Origin: JADJNY01 sp046349615
GTDB taxonomy: Bacteria > Planctomycetota > UBA1135 > GCA-002686595
Direction of reading: 5' to 3'
Length of the DNA: 64,000 nucleotides
NCBI GenBank assembly: GCA_046349615.1
Contig: JAXMBZ010000012.1
Span: 118,152-182,151 of the forward strand
The notes beneath the pieces are model-generated. The model was not told where the DNA came from and did not search any database. It worked only from the letters and a program-made list of their open reading frames with translations. This document shows, one piece after another, positions 36,578 to 46,877 of the stretch; the first letter of the stretch is position 1; each line of letters starts with the position of its first letter. The position numbers and the translations under genes were made by a program.

Positions 36578-39500
36578 ATGGACCGTTCCGACGAGCTCTC
36601 GCTCGACCTCGCGCGCGAAACCGCGGCCTTGCGCCGCATCGCGCGCGGGATCCTGTTCGAGCCCTCGCTCGCCGAGGACGCGGTGCAGGAAGCGTGGCTC
36701 GCCGCGCTCCGGACGCGCGAGCACGGTCCGCGCGCCGGCGGTTGGCTGACGAACGCCGTGCGCAACATCGCGCACGGGCTGCGGCGCGACGAGGCTCGAC
36801 GCGAGCGGCGTGAGCGCGCGAGCGCGCGCGGCGAGAGCGAGCCGCCCGCGTCGGACGCGGCGGAGCGGATCGAGCTCCTGCGCGAGCTGCTCGACGCGCT
36901 CCAAGCGCTCGACGAGCCGTATCGGAGCGCGCTCCAACTCCGCCTCGTCGAGGATCTCGACGCGCACGCGATCGCGAAGCGCCTCGACGTGCCGCTCGAG
37001 ACGGCGCGCACGCGCGTGAAGCGCGGGCTCGTGCTCCTGCGCGCGCGGCTGGACGCGAAACACGCGCAGCGACGGTCGGAGTTCCTCGCGCTGCTCGCCC
37101 CGCTCGCGGGCGTCGGCGGCGCGGGATGGACGGTGGGGACGCTCGGGGGAGCGAAGACGCTCGGAGGTGTGCTCGTGGGGACGAAGGCGAAGCTCGTCGC
37201 GGTCGTGTGCGTCGTCGTGGCGCTCGGCGCGTGGTGGATCCAACCTTGGGAGCGCGCGGCGACGACCGACGCGTCGCTCGCGCGCGACGGAGCGGCGATC
37301 GAGGCGCCGCGGGCCGAGCTCGCGCACGCGACGGCGAGCGACGGCCCCGAGTCCGCGCTCGACCGCGAAGGCGTCGCGCGCGGCGAGGAAGCGCGGCTCG
37401 CCGCGACGAACGCGGACCTCTGGCGTCTGCGCGCACGCGCGCTTCGCGGCAGCGACGAGCCGTTCCCCGGCGCGTCCGTGCACGTCGTGATCGACACGGG
37501 CTACACGCCGCCCGGCGAGCGCGTCTTCGACCAGCTCGTGTCGAGCGGCGCCGACGGTTGGTTCGAGGTCGCGCTCCCGCAGCCTTCGACCGGTCTGCGC
37601 ATCACGCTGCAAGGCAAGACGCCCGGGTACATCGGCTTCTTCGACGAGGCCCTCGTCGTGCGCGGCGCGCCGCCGCCCGAAGGACTCGTCGCGCGGCTCT
37701 ATCCGCTCGACGTGCGCGTGCGAGGCAGCGTGCTCGACTCGAACGGCGCGCCGATCGGCCGGGCCAAGCTCGTCGGACGCGGGAGCGAGACGACCGCCGA
37801 CGGCGGAGGGCGCTTCGAACTCCAGGCGTCCTCGCTGCTGCACGACGACTACGTCCAAGTCTCCGCGCCCGGCTTCGCGGAGAAACGCGTCGTCGTCGCC
37901 ACGCAGGGTCGGAGCCGCGTCGACGACCTCGAGATCCGGCTCGGCCCCAGCGCCGTCCTGCGCGGGCGCGTCGTCGACGAAACGGGAGCGCCCGTCGCCG
38001 GAGCGGAGATCGAAGGTACGAACGTCTCGAGCTCGCGCGTGCGGAGCGACGCGCACGGCCGCTTCGTGCTCGACGGCCTCGCGCCGGACGAGTCGTGGCT
38101 CTCCGTGTGGATCGCCGCCGACGGACACCCGCGACTGCGGCGCGATTTCGAGGACGGCAAGGTGCCCGCGGAGGAGGTCGAGTTCGTGCTCGAGCGCGGG
38201 GTCGACGTCCCCGGGATCGTCGTGGACGCGGACGGGCGCCCGCTCCCCGGCGCGTCCGTGCACGCAGGCTCGTCGCCGTGGGAGATGAACGCGGTGCGCA
38301 CCGTCTCGGACGACGACGGACGCTTCGTGCTGCGCTGCGTGTCGCGCGCGACGCGCGGGTTCGGCGTCGCGGTCGCGGGCTTCGCGCCGTTCGCGAGTTC
38401 GCTCGAACTCCCCGAGCAGGGCGCGTTCCAGGGCGAGCTCCGCGCGGTGCTCGATCGCGGGCTCGTCGTGAAGGGCGTCGTCGTCGACGCGCGCGGCGCG
38501 CCGGTCGCGAACGTCCACGTCTCCGGGCAGCGCGGGTTCGACTACCTCGACGGCGTCGCGGCGCGCACCGGCGAGGACGGCGGTTTCGAGCTCGCCGCCG
38601 TGCCGCGCGAACCCGGAGTGCAGCTCGAGTTCTACCGCACGGGCTACACGCGCCGGGAGCATCGCCTCGACGTCGAGCGGAACCCGCTCGTGCGTATCGT
38701 GCTCGAGCGCTCGGCGGGGCTGAGCGGCCGCGTCGTGGACGCCGCGACGGGCGCGCCGGTGACCGCGTTCCGCGTGCGCATCGTCGCGCCGACGCTGCAA
38801 CCCGGCGAGGAGCGCATGAGCAGTTACGCCGCGGTGTGGAGCGATCCCGGCCGCGAAGTGCGCGACGAGCTCGGGCGCTGGACGATGGACCAGGAGCAGG
38901 TGGCGGCGGGATCCGTGGCGGGCATCGAGATCACGGCCGCGGGCTACGGACCCTCGATCGTGCCGCGCGCGATCGCCTCCGTGGACCACGGCGACGCGCC
39001 GATCGTGGTCGCGATGAGCGCCGCCGCGCGCGTCACGGGGCGCGTCGTCGAGGCCGCGAGCGGCGCGCCGATCGCGAACGCGCTCGTGCGCCGCTTCACG
39101 CCGCGGGATCCGACCGGACCGTGGGAGCGGTACTCCGAGAGCGAGCGCATCGAAGCGCGCACCGACGAGCACGGCGAGTTCGTGCTCGAGGGCCTCGCCG
39201 TCGAGCCGACGTCGCTCTTCGTCGAGGCGGCGGGCTTCGCTCCGGCGATCGACGGACCCTTCGAGGTCGGACCCGCGACGGCGCCGCGCAAGGTCGAGCT
39301 CCATCCCGGCGCGGCGCTGCGCGGCGTGCTGAAGGACTCGAAAGGCGAGCCGATCGCGAATGCGCCCGTGAACGTGGACCGACCGCCGACGGACGCGCTC
39401 GCGCCGCGCGACTGGGATCTCGTCACGGACGCGCACGGACGCTTCGAGCTCGTCGACCTCGCCCCGGGCACGTACGACGTGATGCGCGTGATCCGGGAGG

Positions 39501-39859
39501 AGTGGGGCGCGATGCACGACCTCTCGCAGCGCGTCGAGATCACCGAGGCGCGCGTGTACGACGTCGAGCTCCGTCCGCGCGGTGCGACGACGCTCGTCGG
39601 CCGGCTGCCGAGCACGGTCGCGACGGACGCGTGCTTCAGCGTGAGCGCAGAGCTCCAGGGTTCGGAGCGCAACGGGCAGTCGCTCTGGCGCGGCGCCGTC
39701 GCGAAGAACGGCCGGTTCGAGCTCGATGGACTCGAAGCGGGGCGCTGGTCGCTGCTGCTGTTCGAGAGCGGACTCACGCTCCCGCAGCGCCGTTCCGGCC
39801 GGCTCGACGTCGACGTGCCGGCGAGCGGGACGATCACGGTCGACGTCGACGTGAAGTGA
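36578..39859 (+). CDS. ECF-type sigma factor fused through a membrane segment to carboxypeptidase-regulatory-like repeats
   Basis: The 1,093-residue protein starts with a complete ECF sigma-70 core. Region 2 is at about residues 10-75 (LARETAALRRIARGILFE, SLAEDAVQEAWLAALRTR, GGWLTNAVRNIAHGLRRD). Region 4 is at about 105-160 (LLDALQALDEPYRSALQLRL, DLDAHAIAKRLDVPLETART). One membrane segment follows at about 207-225 (KLVAVVCVVVALGAWWIQPW). The remaining 860 residues are about nine beta-sandwich units of the carboxypeptidase-regulatory-like type, for example VLRGRVVDETGAPVAGAEIE, VVKGVVVDARGAPVANVHVS and ALRGVLKDSKGEPIANAPVN. The topology implies a cytoplasmic sigma factor tethered to a periplasmic sensor, with no separate anti-sigma gene nearby. 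How it would be released is unknown. Upstream, GAACTT and GTCC 15 nt apart resemble an ECF promoter, so it may control itself. Confidence 0.9.
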   Translation: MDRSDELSLDLARETAALRRIARGILFEPSLAEDAVQEAWLAALRTREHGPRAGGWLTNAVRNIAHGLRRDEARRERRERASARGESEPPASDAAERIELLRELLDALQALDEPYRSALQLRLVEDLDAHAIAKRLDVPLETARTRVKRGLVLLRARLDAKHAQRRSEFLALLAPLAGVGGAGWTVGTLGGAKTLGGVLVGTKAKLVAVVCVVVALGAWWIQPWERAATTDASLARDGAAIEAPRAELAHATASDGPESALDREGVARGEEARLAATNADLWRLRARALRGSDEPFPGASVHVVIDTGYTPPGERVFDQLVSSGADGWFEVALPQPSTGLRITLQGKTPGYIGFFDEALVVRGAPPPEGLVARLYPLDVRVRGSVLDSNGAPIGRAKLVGRGSETTADGGGRFELQASSLLHDDYVQVSAPGFAEKRVVVATQGRSRVDDLEIRLGPSAVLRGRVVDETGAPVAGAEIEGTNVSSSRVRSDAHGRFVLDGLAPDESWLSVWIAADGHPRLRRDFEDGKVPAEEVEFVLERGVDVPGIVVDADGRPLPGASVHAGSSPWEMNAVRTVSDDDGRFVLRCVSRATRGFGVAVAGFAPFASSLELPEQGAFQGELRAVLDRGLVVKGVVVDARGAPVANVHVSGQRGFDYLDGVAARTGEDGGFELAAVPREPGVQLEFYRTGYTRREHRLDVERNPLVRIVLERSAGLSGRVVDAATGAPVTAFRVRIVAPTLQPGEERMSSYAAVWSDPGREVRDELGRWTMDQEQVAAGSVAGIEITAAGYGPSIVPRAIASVDHGDAPIVVAMSAAARVTGRVVEAASGAPIANALVRRFTPRDPTGPWERYSESERIEARTDEHGEFVLEGLAVEPTSLFVEAAGFAPAIDGPFEVGPATAPRKVELHPGAALRGVLKDSKGEPIANAPVNVDRPPTDALAPRDWDLVTDAHGRFELVDLAPGTYDVMRVIREEWGAMHDLSQRVEITEARVYDVELRPRGATTLVGRLPSTVATDACFSVSAELQGSERNGQSLWRGAVAKNGRFELDGLEAGRWSLLLFESGLTLPQRRSGRLDVDVPASGTITVDVDVK

Positions 39860-40046
39860 CGTGGAGTCTCGCGCGCTGAAGTGACCCCGCTCGAGGCGTC
39901 CGGCTCTCCGCACGTCTCGACGCTCGTGCCGGCTCCAGGCTCCACGCCCGGCCTGCATGACGACGAGGCGTTCCCCCGCGGAATCCGCGCTCGCTTGCGC
40001 GCTCCGTACGTCCGCGAATGCGCGGAGCGGGTACGCTCACGCGCCC

Positions 40047-40814
40047 ATGATCCGCCTTCACAAGCTCGCGAAGCGCTTCGGTTCGTTCGAGGCCGTCCGC
40101 GGCATCGACCTCGAGATCCCGTCTGGACAACTCGTCGGCCTGCTCGGTCCCAACGGCGCCGGGAAGAGCACGACGCTCAAGATGCTCACGGGCACGCTCG
40201 TGCCGACGTCCGGCACCGCGGAGATCGACGGGTTCGACGTCGCGAAGGACCCGCTCGCGGTGAAGAAGATCCTCGGCTACGTGCCCGAGACCGGCGCCGT
40301 GTTCGAAGCGCTGACGGGGCGCGAGTACCTCGAGCTCGTCGCCGCGCTCCACGGCATCCCCGAGAACGAGGTCGACGCGCGCATCGAGCGCTTCCTGTCG
40401 TTCTTCGACCTCTCCGCGGCGGACGCGCGCTCCGCGCCGCTGTCGACGTTCTCGAAGGGGATGCGGCAGAAGATCGTCATCACGGCGGCGCTGCTCCACA
40501 ACCCGCGCGTCGTCTTCTTCGACGAACCGCTGAACGGGCTCGACGCGAACGCGGCGCTGCTCTTCAAGACGCTCGTCACGAACCTCGCGAAGGAGGGGAA
40601 GACGGTCGTGTGGTGCTCGCACATCCTCGACGTCGTCGAGAGGATCTGCGAGCGCGTCGTGATCGTGCACCAAGGGCGTGTGCTCGAGGACGGAACCGTG
40701 CCCGCGATCCTCGAGCGTCACAAGGCGGCGTCGCTCGAACAGGCGTTCAACCTCCTCACGAGCTCGCAGAACCTCGCTCAACGCGCCGAGGACATGGCGC
40801 GGACGCTCAAGTGA
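40047..40814 (+). CDS. ABC transporter ATP-binding protein
   Basis: The 255-residue ATPase has Walker A GPNGAGKST at 34-42, signature FSKGM at 135-139, Walker B VVFFDE at 155-160 with PLNGLD, and switch His in SHILDVVERI. The Q-loop position reads YVPETGAVF, with Glu81 where Gln is usual, a change known in some exporter ATPases. It pairs with the permease gene that follows; the stop and next start overlap as GTGA. The closest functional class is ABC-2-type export of drugs, lipids or polysaccharide parts, but cargo cannot be inferred. The ATG at MIRLHKLAK starts the domain directly. Confidence 0.92.
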   Translation: MIRLHKLAKRFGSFEAVRGIDLEIPSGQLVGLLGPNGAGKSTTLKMLTGTLVPTSGTAEIDGFDVAKDPLAVKKILGYVPETGAVFEALTGREYLELVAALHGIPENEVDARIERFLSFFDLSAADARSAPLSTFSKGMRQKIVITAALLHNPRVVFFDEPLNGLDANAALLFKTLVTNLAKEGKTVVWCSHILDVVERICERVVIVHQGRVLEDGTVPAILERHKAASLEQAFNLLTSSQNLAQRAEDMARTLK

Positions 40815-42472
40815 GCGCGCGACCGATGGAAACGGTCTCCACCGAGCTTTCGGGCGCGCGCGGCGCGTCGAGCGTCGATCGACGCCAGTTGAAGGCGCTC
40901 TTGCGTGCGTACTTCGTCCTGAGCACGCGCTCGATGCCCGTCGGCATCACGGGCGCGAAGCGCGTGCGCACGCTTCCGTTCGTGCTCGGGATCTACACGC
41001 TGCTCGGCTTCGCGATCGGCGCGATGGCGCCGGTGTTGCCGAGCTCGTTCCTCTTCGCGCTGTTCGTGCACACGATGTCGTTCTTCATCGTCGGCACGAT
41101 GGCGCTGAACGAGGCCTCGGAGATCCTGTTCAACGCGCGCGACGTCGACGTGCTCGGCTTCCGGCCCGTGAGCGGTCCGACGGTGGTGCTCGCGAAGGGC
41201 CTGACGATCCTGGGTTTCTGCGGCGCGATGGCGTTCGCGGTGAACCTCGGTCCCGCGGTGCTCGGCTTCCTCGGCAAGGACGCGCGCGGCTGGTTCAGCG
41301 CGGTGCATCTCGTGTCGGCTGCGCTCGAGGCGGTGTTCCTCTGCTCCGTCGCGGTCTGTTCGTACGGCGTGATCGCGCGCTTTCTCGGCCCGGAGCGCTT
41401 CCAGCGTTTCGTCACGGCCGCGCAGATCGCGTCGACGCTCTTGCTCGTGCTCGGTTTCCAGGTCCTCCCGCGTCTCGCTCGTCGCATCGAGCTCAGCGGT
41501 GACTTCGACGCGCACCCCGCGCTCTGGTTCCTGCCGCCGACGTGGTTCGCGGCGCTCGACGTCGCGCTCGCGACGACGAGCGTCACGGCGCTCTCCATGG
41601 TCGTCGCGGCGTTCGGCGTCGTCGTGACGCTCGTCCTCACGTGGCTCGGCGTGGTGCGCCTCCCCGCCGGCTTCACCGGCGCGGAGTCGAGGATGTTGCT
41701 CGACGCCGCGACGCCGAGCCGCGCAGCCACGTCGGCGAAGGTCGGCGAGAGCCGATGGTCGCGCTGGCGCCTCTGGCGTTGGTGGATGCCCGATCCGGCG
41801 GAGCGCGCGGTGTTCTCGCTGTGCGTGACCTACCTGCTGCGCGACCGGGCGCTGAAGGTGCGACTCGCGGCGTCGCTCGCGTACTTCCTCGTCCTCCCGA
41901 TCCTGAGCCTCCTCGACGAGAAGAGCGGCGGCGCGATGCCCATCGTGCTCGTGTGGATGCTCGGAATCGCGCCGTTGAGCGCGCTCGAGGTCATGCGCCT
42001 TTCGAGCGCACCCGACGGGGCGGAGCTCTTCCTCTTCGCGCCCGTCCAGCGTTCGGGCGCGCTGTTCCAGGGGGCGCGCAAGGCGATCCTCCTGTGCGTG
42101 GTCGTGCCGATCGCGCTCTGGTCGCTCTCCGTCGCGGCCTTCGTGCTTCGCGCCGAACCCGAGAAGCTCCTCCTCGCGCTGCCGGGCCTGCTGATGCTCG
42201 GCCCGATGTCGCTCGTGCCCGGGCTGCGCGGCGACTTCATCCCGCTGTCGCAAGCCGTGCGATCGGGCGAGCGAGCGTCGCAGGTGCTCGCGATGTTCCT
42301 CACGATGCTCCCCCTGGCCGCGGTCGGCGTCTGCGTCGCGATCGCCGTTCACGAGGGCTACTCGCGGTCGGCGCTGGTCGGGAGCTCGCTGTTCGCGCTG
42401 GCGCTCCACGCGGGGTTGTCCGTCTGGGTGAACGCGCGTTCCCGAGGGCGAGTGCTCCGACGGATCACCTGA
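40811..42472 (+). CDS. ABC transporter permease (large polytopic membrane protein)
   Basis: The 553-residue protein has a short soluble N-terminus, then about twelve hydrophobic segments (LPFVLGIYTLLGFAIGAMAP; FLFALFVHTMSFFIVGTMAL; IASTLLLVLGFQVLPRLARR; IVLVWMLGIAPLSALEVMRL; MFLTMLPLAAVGVCVAIAVH). It does not match the classical ABC-2 permease length but sits with an ATPase gene and has its general character. The start is the GTG whose GTGA overlaps the ATPase stop; an ATG 15 bp on (METVSTELSG) is the alternative. Function depends on the unknown cargo of the pair. Confidence 0.8.
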   Translation: MSARPMETVSTELSGARGASSVDRRQLKALLRAYFVLSTRSMPVGITGAKRVRTLPFVLGIYTLLGFAIGAMAPVLPSSFLFALFVHTMSFFIVGTMALNEASEILFNARDVDVLGFRPVSGPTVVLAKGLTILGFCGAMAFAVNLGPAVLGFLGKDARGWFSAVHLVSAALEAVFLCSVAVCSYGVIARFLGPERFQRFVTAAQIASTLLLVLGFQVLPRLARRIELSGDFDAHPALWFLPPTWFAALDVALATTSVTALSMVVAAFGVVVTLVLTWLGVVRLPAGFTGAESRMLLDAATPSRAATSAKVGESRWSRWRLWRWWMPDPAERAVFSLCVTYLLRDRALKVRLAASLAYFLVLPILSLLDEKSGGAMPIVLVWMLGIAPLSALEVMRLSSAPDGAELFLFAPVQRSGALFQGARKAILLCVVVPIALWSLSVAAFVLRAEPEKLLLALPGLLMLGPMSLVPGLRGDFIPLSQAVRSGERASQVLAMFLTMLPLAAVGVCVAIAVHEGYSRSALVGSSLFALALHAGLSVWVNARSRGRVLRRIT

Positions 42473-42632
42473 GCGCGGTCGTCGCGGCGAAGGGCTCCGA
42501 TGGATCACCCGGAAGAGCGCCCGCCCGGAGCGCGCGCCGCGACCCGAACGGGATCGGCGATCGACGGAACGGAAAACGTCGAGTAGAAATAAAGGTTCGG
42601 CGGCGTCGTTCGGTCGCCGAAGGAACCCCACC

Positions 42633-43550
42633 ATGCGCCTCACCGTCGCCCTTCCGTTCGCGTTCTCGCTCCTCGCCCCGTTCGTCCGCGCCGGCGGACC
42701 CGAAACGGGCAGCCTGCTCGTCTTCCCCGAGTTCGACAACCGCACCGGGCAGCGCACCTACCTCACGCTCACGAACGTCGACGCGTCGCGCAGCGTGCGC
42801 GTGCACCTCTACCTCGTGAACGCGTCGAACTGCCTCGCGTCGAACCGCACGGTGACGCTGACGCCGCGCGACACGTACACGGCGGTGACGAGCTCGCTCG
42901 CGGCGTCCAGACAGCGCGGCTACGTCTACGCGTTCGCCGAGAGCACGACGACCGGGCGCGCGATCGACTTCGACTGGCTCGCGGGGAGCTCGCTGCGCGT
43001 CGACGGGACCGAGGCGACCGACTACACGATCCAACCGTTCGTCTACCGCGGTCTGACCGGCGACGGCAACAACACGGACCTCGACAACGACTTCAAGCCC
43101 GACCTCGACGGCGCGGAGTACGAGCGCTCGCCGAACCGCATCTGCGTGCCGCGCTTCTTCGGTCAGGCGTCGTCCGCCGGGACGAACACGTTCGTCAGCG
43201 ACCTCGTGCTCTTCCAACCGCTCGCGGCGTCGGGCGTCACGACGACGGTCGGCTACCTCGTGTTCAACGACAACGAGCAGGTCTTCTCCGCGCAGAGCAC
43301 GTTCACGTGCTGGTCGCGCCGGCGGCTGCTCTCGATCTCCGGCGTGTTCGCCGACTCGTTCTTGAAGAGCACGCCGCACGCCGCGACCGAGGTCGTCGGA
43401 CAGCCGCTGCTCGAGTCGGGTTGGTTCGAGGTCGACGGAATCGTCGCGACGGGCCCCGGTTCGCAGTCGCAGGGGAACCCGCCGATCCTCGGCGTGATGA
43501 TCGACCTGCGCCCGAACTCGGGCGCGGATCTGCCGTTCCTCGTGCGGTGA
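42633..43550 (+). CDS. exported protein of unknown function
   Basis: The 305-residue product has a signal peptide (VALPFAFSLLAPFVRAG) and a beta-rich mature part with no motif I recognise (GSLLVFPEFDNRTGQRTYLT; VHLYLVNASNCLASNRTVTL; GYVYAFAESTTTGRAIDFDW; LGVMIDLRPNSGADLPFLVR). The first 100 mature residues read like a fibronectin- or lectin-type sandwich. GAAGGA lies 8 nt before the ATG. About 40 bp upstream an AT-rich patch (TAGAAATAAAG) stands out in this DNA and could be a -10 region. It lacks the Cys-rich C-terminal domain of the other secreted proteins here. Confidence 0.72.
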   Translation: MRLTVALPFAFSLLAPFVRAGGPETGSLLVFPEFDNRTGQRTYLTLTNVDASRSVRVHLYLVNASNCLASNRTVTLTPRDTYTAVTSSLAASRQRGYVYAFAESTTTGRAIDFDWLAGSSLRVDGTEATDYTIQPFVYRGLTGDGNNTDLDNDFKPDLDGAEYERSPNRICVPRFFGQASSAGTNTFVSDLVLFQPLAASGVTTTVGYLVFNDNEQVFSAQSTFTCWSRRRLLSISGVFADSFLKSTPHAATEVVGQPLLESGWFEVDGIVATGPGSQSQGNPPILGVMIDLRPNSGADLPFLVR

Positions 43551-43692
43551 GCGCGCGCCCGGCGCGGGCTCCAGCCTCGACCCCGGCTCGCGGGCGGACG
43601 TGCGAGCACCCGCCGCGGTCGTCGCTCGGCCCGCACGTTCCGCGTGTGGAGGGAAGACGCCGCGCGCGCGCTCCTCTATCCTCGGACGCCTC

Positions 43693-44997
<1,305 letters not shown>

Positions 44998-45035
44998 CGC
45001 GACGTCCGCGGCGAAGATCGGTCGAGCCGCGGCCG

Positions 45036-45761
45036 TCACGCGATCGCGATGGATCGCTTCGGCATCTGCGACCACTCGTGCCCCTCGAGCAGACGCCCCG
45101 CGCGCTTCTTGTTGCGCCCGCCCCACTGCTTGAAGAAGAAGGGCACGCGGGCCGCGAGGCACTGATCGCGCAGGTCCGTCGCCCACTCGACGCGCATCGG
45201 CCGTGCTCGCGGTCCGGACTCGCCGCCGACGATGACCCAGTCGATGCCGTCGAGGTCCAGCGCGGGCAAAGGACCGAGCAGCGGCTCGAGCGACAGGAAG
45301 CGCACGTGCGCGCTCGTTCGCCGCAGCGCGTCGATGCGCGCGCGCTGGCGATCGTCCTCGACGCTGACGCCCATCCACACGTTGCTCGGCCAGTCGAGGA
45401 GCGAGTCGAGCTCCGCCAAGCGCTCCGCGCGCTTCGTCAACACCTGGAAGCGGTGCCAGTGCGCGCGACGCATGACGTCGAAGACGCGCTGCACGTACTC
45501 GAAGGGCACCGAGTCGTGGAAGAGGTCGCTCATCGAGTTCACGAAGACCGTCTGCGGCTTCTTCCAGGCGAGCGGCAACTCGAGCATGTGCGGTTGGAGC
45601 GTGACCTCGAAGCCGTTCTTGTAGTTGGGCTGGCCGATCGCGCGCAGTCGCAGCGCCATCCGCTCGGCGTAGCAGTACTTGCAGCCCGCGCTGACCTTCG
45701 TGCACCCCGTCACGGGGTTCCACGTGGTCTCCGTCCACTCGATCCTCGATCCTCGGGCCAT
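45036..45761 (-). CDS. three-Cys-motif protein, phage Gp37/Gp68 family (DUF5131)
   Basis: The 241-residue protein is a typical Gp37/Gp68 (DUF5131) member: IEWTETTWNPVTGCTKVSAG, with Cys20-x6-Cys27-x2-Cys30 (GCTKVSAGCKYCYAERM), then VFVNSMSDLFHDSVPFEYVQ, HRFQVLTKRAERLAEL, NVWMGVSVEDDRQRARIDAL, SLEPLLGPLP, WVIVGGESGPRARPM and FFFKQWGG. The three Cys suggest a bound metal or Fe-S cluster, as in radical-SAM-like barrels; this is inference. The family is widespread but has no settled function. Its first 52 bp overlap the end of the tcmP gene, so the two are one transcript and likely partners. Confidence 0.92.
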   Translation of the reverse strand: MARGSRIEWTETTWNPVTGCTKVSAGCKYCYAERMALRLRAIGQPNYKNGFEVTLQPHMLELPLAWKKPQTVFVNSMSDLFHDSVPFEYVQRVFDVMRRAHWHRFQVLTKRAERLAELDSLLDWPSNVWMGVSVEDDRQRARIDALRRTSAHVRFLSLEPLLGPLPALDLDGIDWVIVGGESGPRARPMRVEWATDLRDQCLAARVPFFFKQWGGRNKKRAGRLLEGHEWSQMPKRSIAIA

Positions 45762-46648
45762 GTCTCGAGCTCCTTGAGGAGGTGCTCCGCGATCCGCACC
45801 GCGATCCGTGCGCCGCGCGGATTGGCCGCGGCGAAGCAGAGCACGTAGAGCGGGTTGTTGCGCGAGTTTCTCAAAACGCCCGGGAGCTGCGCTACGCCGG
45901 GGAAGAGGAGTCGCAAGCGCGCCTGGACGAACTCCGCGAGCGCGGCGGGACGGGCGCGCTCGAGCTCGGTCGCTCCCGGATCGAAGAGCGTCGGAGAGCG
46001 CTGGGTCCGGTAGAACGCGTCGTACCACGAGTTCGTCCCGAGGAAGCGATCCATGCGCCGGCGCCACGGCTCCGGCACGGCTCCGTCGCGCGGAAGCAGG
46101 CGCACGAGGCCCATCCCGATCGGAACGAGCAGCCAGACGTCGAGCGCGCGCGTGTCGGCGATCGCTTCGAGCGTCGCCCAGTCGAGCTGCATCCCGTACG
46201 GATCGAGGAACAGGACGCCGCGCCGCCGGCGCCAGTCCTCGCGAGCGAGCGCGACGAGGAGCTCGTTCGCGTCGCCGTGTTGGACGAGAACGGAGCCGGG
46301 CGACCGACGCGCGGACTCGGAGAGCGCTTTCAGGGCAGCGACGTGCCGGGTGTTGCGCTCGATGAACAGGAAGCGGTCGAAGGGGGGAGAGGTGCGGAGC
46401 GCCAGTCGAGCGGAGCCGTCGAGCAGCGCGCGCGGTTCGTCGGGTTCCGAGGCGGGAGGAGACCCGCTCCGGACGTCGTGCGCCACGCGCGTCCCGGTTC
46501 CGGCGAACGCGTCGACATACCAGAGCTCGAACGGCTGGCGCCGGAGCGCGGTGGTGTAGGCAGAGAGATAGCGCTGGAGCACGGCGAGTTTGCGCTGCGT
46601 CCAGTCTCCGCCGAAGGCATGCACCGATCCTTGATCGTCGTGGGTCAT
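45710..46648 (-). CDS. tcmP: three-Cys-motif partner protein TcmP
   Basis: The 312-residue protein matches TcmP, named for its frequent place next to three-Cys-motif proteins; the next gene here is one. The sequence has methyltransferase-like motifs: VDAFAGTGTR (46-54) like an S-adenosylmethionine loop, FIERN (95-99) at the acidic second motif and VLFLDPYGMQLDW (145-157) in the place of the catalytic DPPY-type motif. The C-terminal third is helical (RNNPLYVLCFAAANPRGARI). A Rossmann methyltransferase acting on nucleic acid is a fair guess but unproven. The ATG at MTHDDQGS matches the family start; 39 more codons are open upstream. It overlaps its partner by 52 bp and is divergent from nupC. 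Confidence 0.9.
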   Translation of the reverse strand: MTHDDQGSVHAFGGDWTQRKLAVLQRYLSAYTTALRRQPFELWYVDAFAGTGTRVAHDVRSGSPPASEPDEPRALLDGSARLALRTSPPFDRFLFIERNTRHVAALKALSESARRSPGSVLVQHGDANELLVALAREDWRRRRGVLFLDPYGMQLDWATLEAIADTRALDVWLLVPIGMGLVRLLPRDGAVPEPWRRRMDRFLGTNSWYDAFYRTQRSPTLFDPGATELERARPAALAEFVQARLRLLFPGVAQLPGVLRNSRNNPLYVLCFAAANPRGARIAVRIAEHLLKELETWPEDRGSSGRRPRGTP

Positions 46649-46877
46649 CGAGGTCCGCCCCGATGCACGACGCCCGCTCGGCCGCGCGGTTCGCAAGAAA
46701 CCGAGACGTGTTTTCGGCGGCGCTCGACGGAGCGGGGAAAGCGAGGGGTCGTCTCCCAGGGCCAACGTCCCATCGGTCGCGCCCAGGCTCGAGCGAAGGG
46801 AGAGCTGCCCGCCTCCGCCCCTTGCAACTTTCCGAGCCCACGGTGAGATCTCGCTCCGGACATCGTCCGGAGCTCCC

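Noticed and set aside
45036..46648. The Gp37-family gene considered as evidence of a prophage
   Set aside because: No integrase, capsid, tail or lysis gene and no attachment-site repeats surround it; base composition matches the neighbours. The family name reflects first discovery only.
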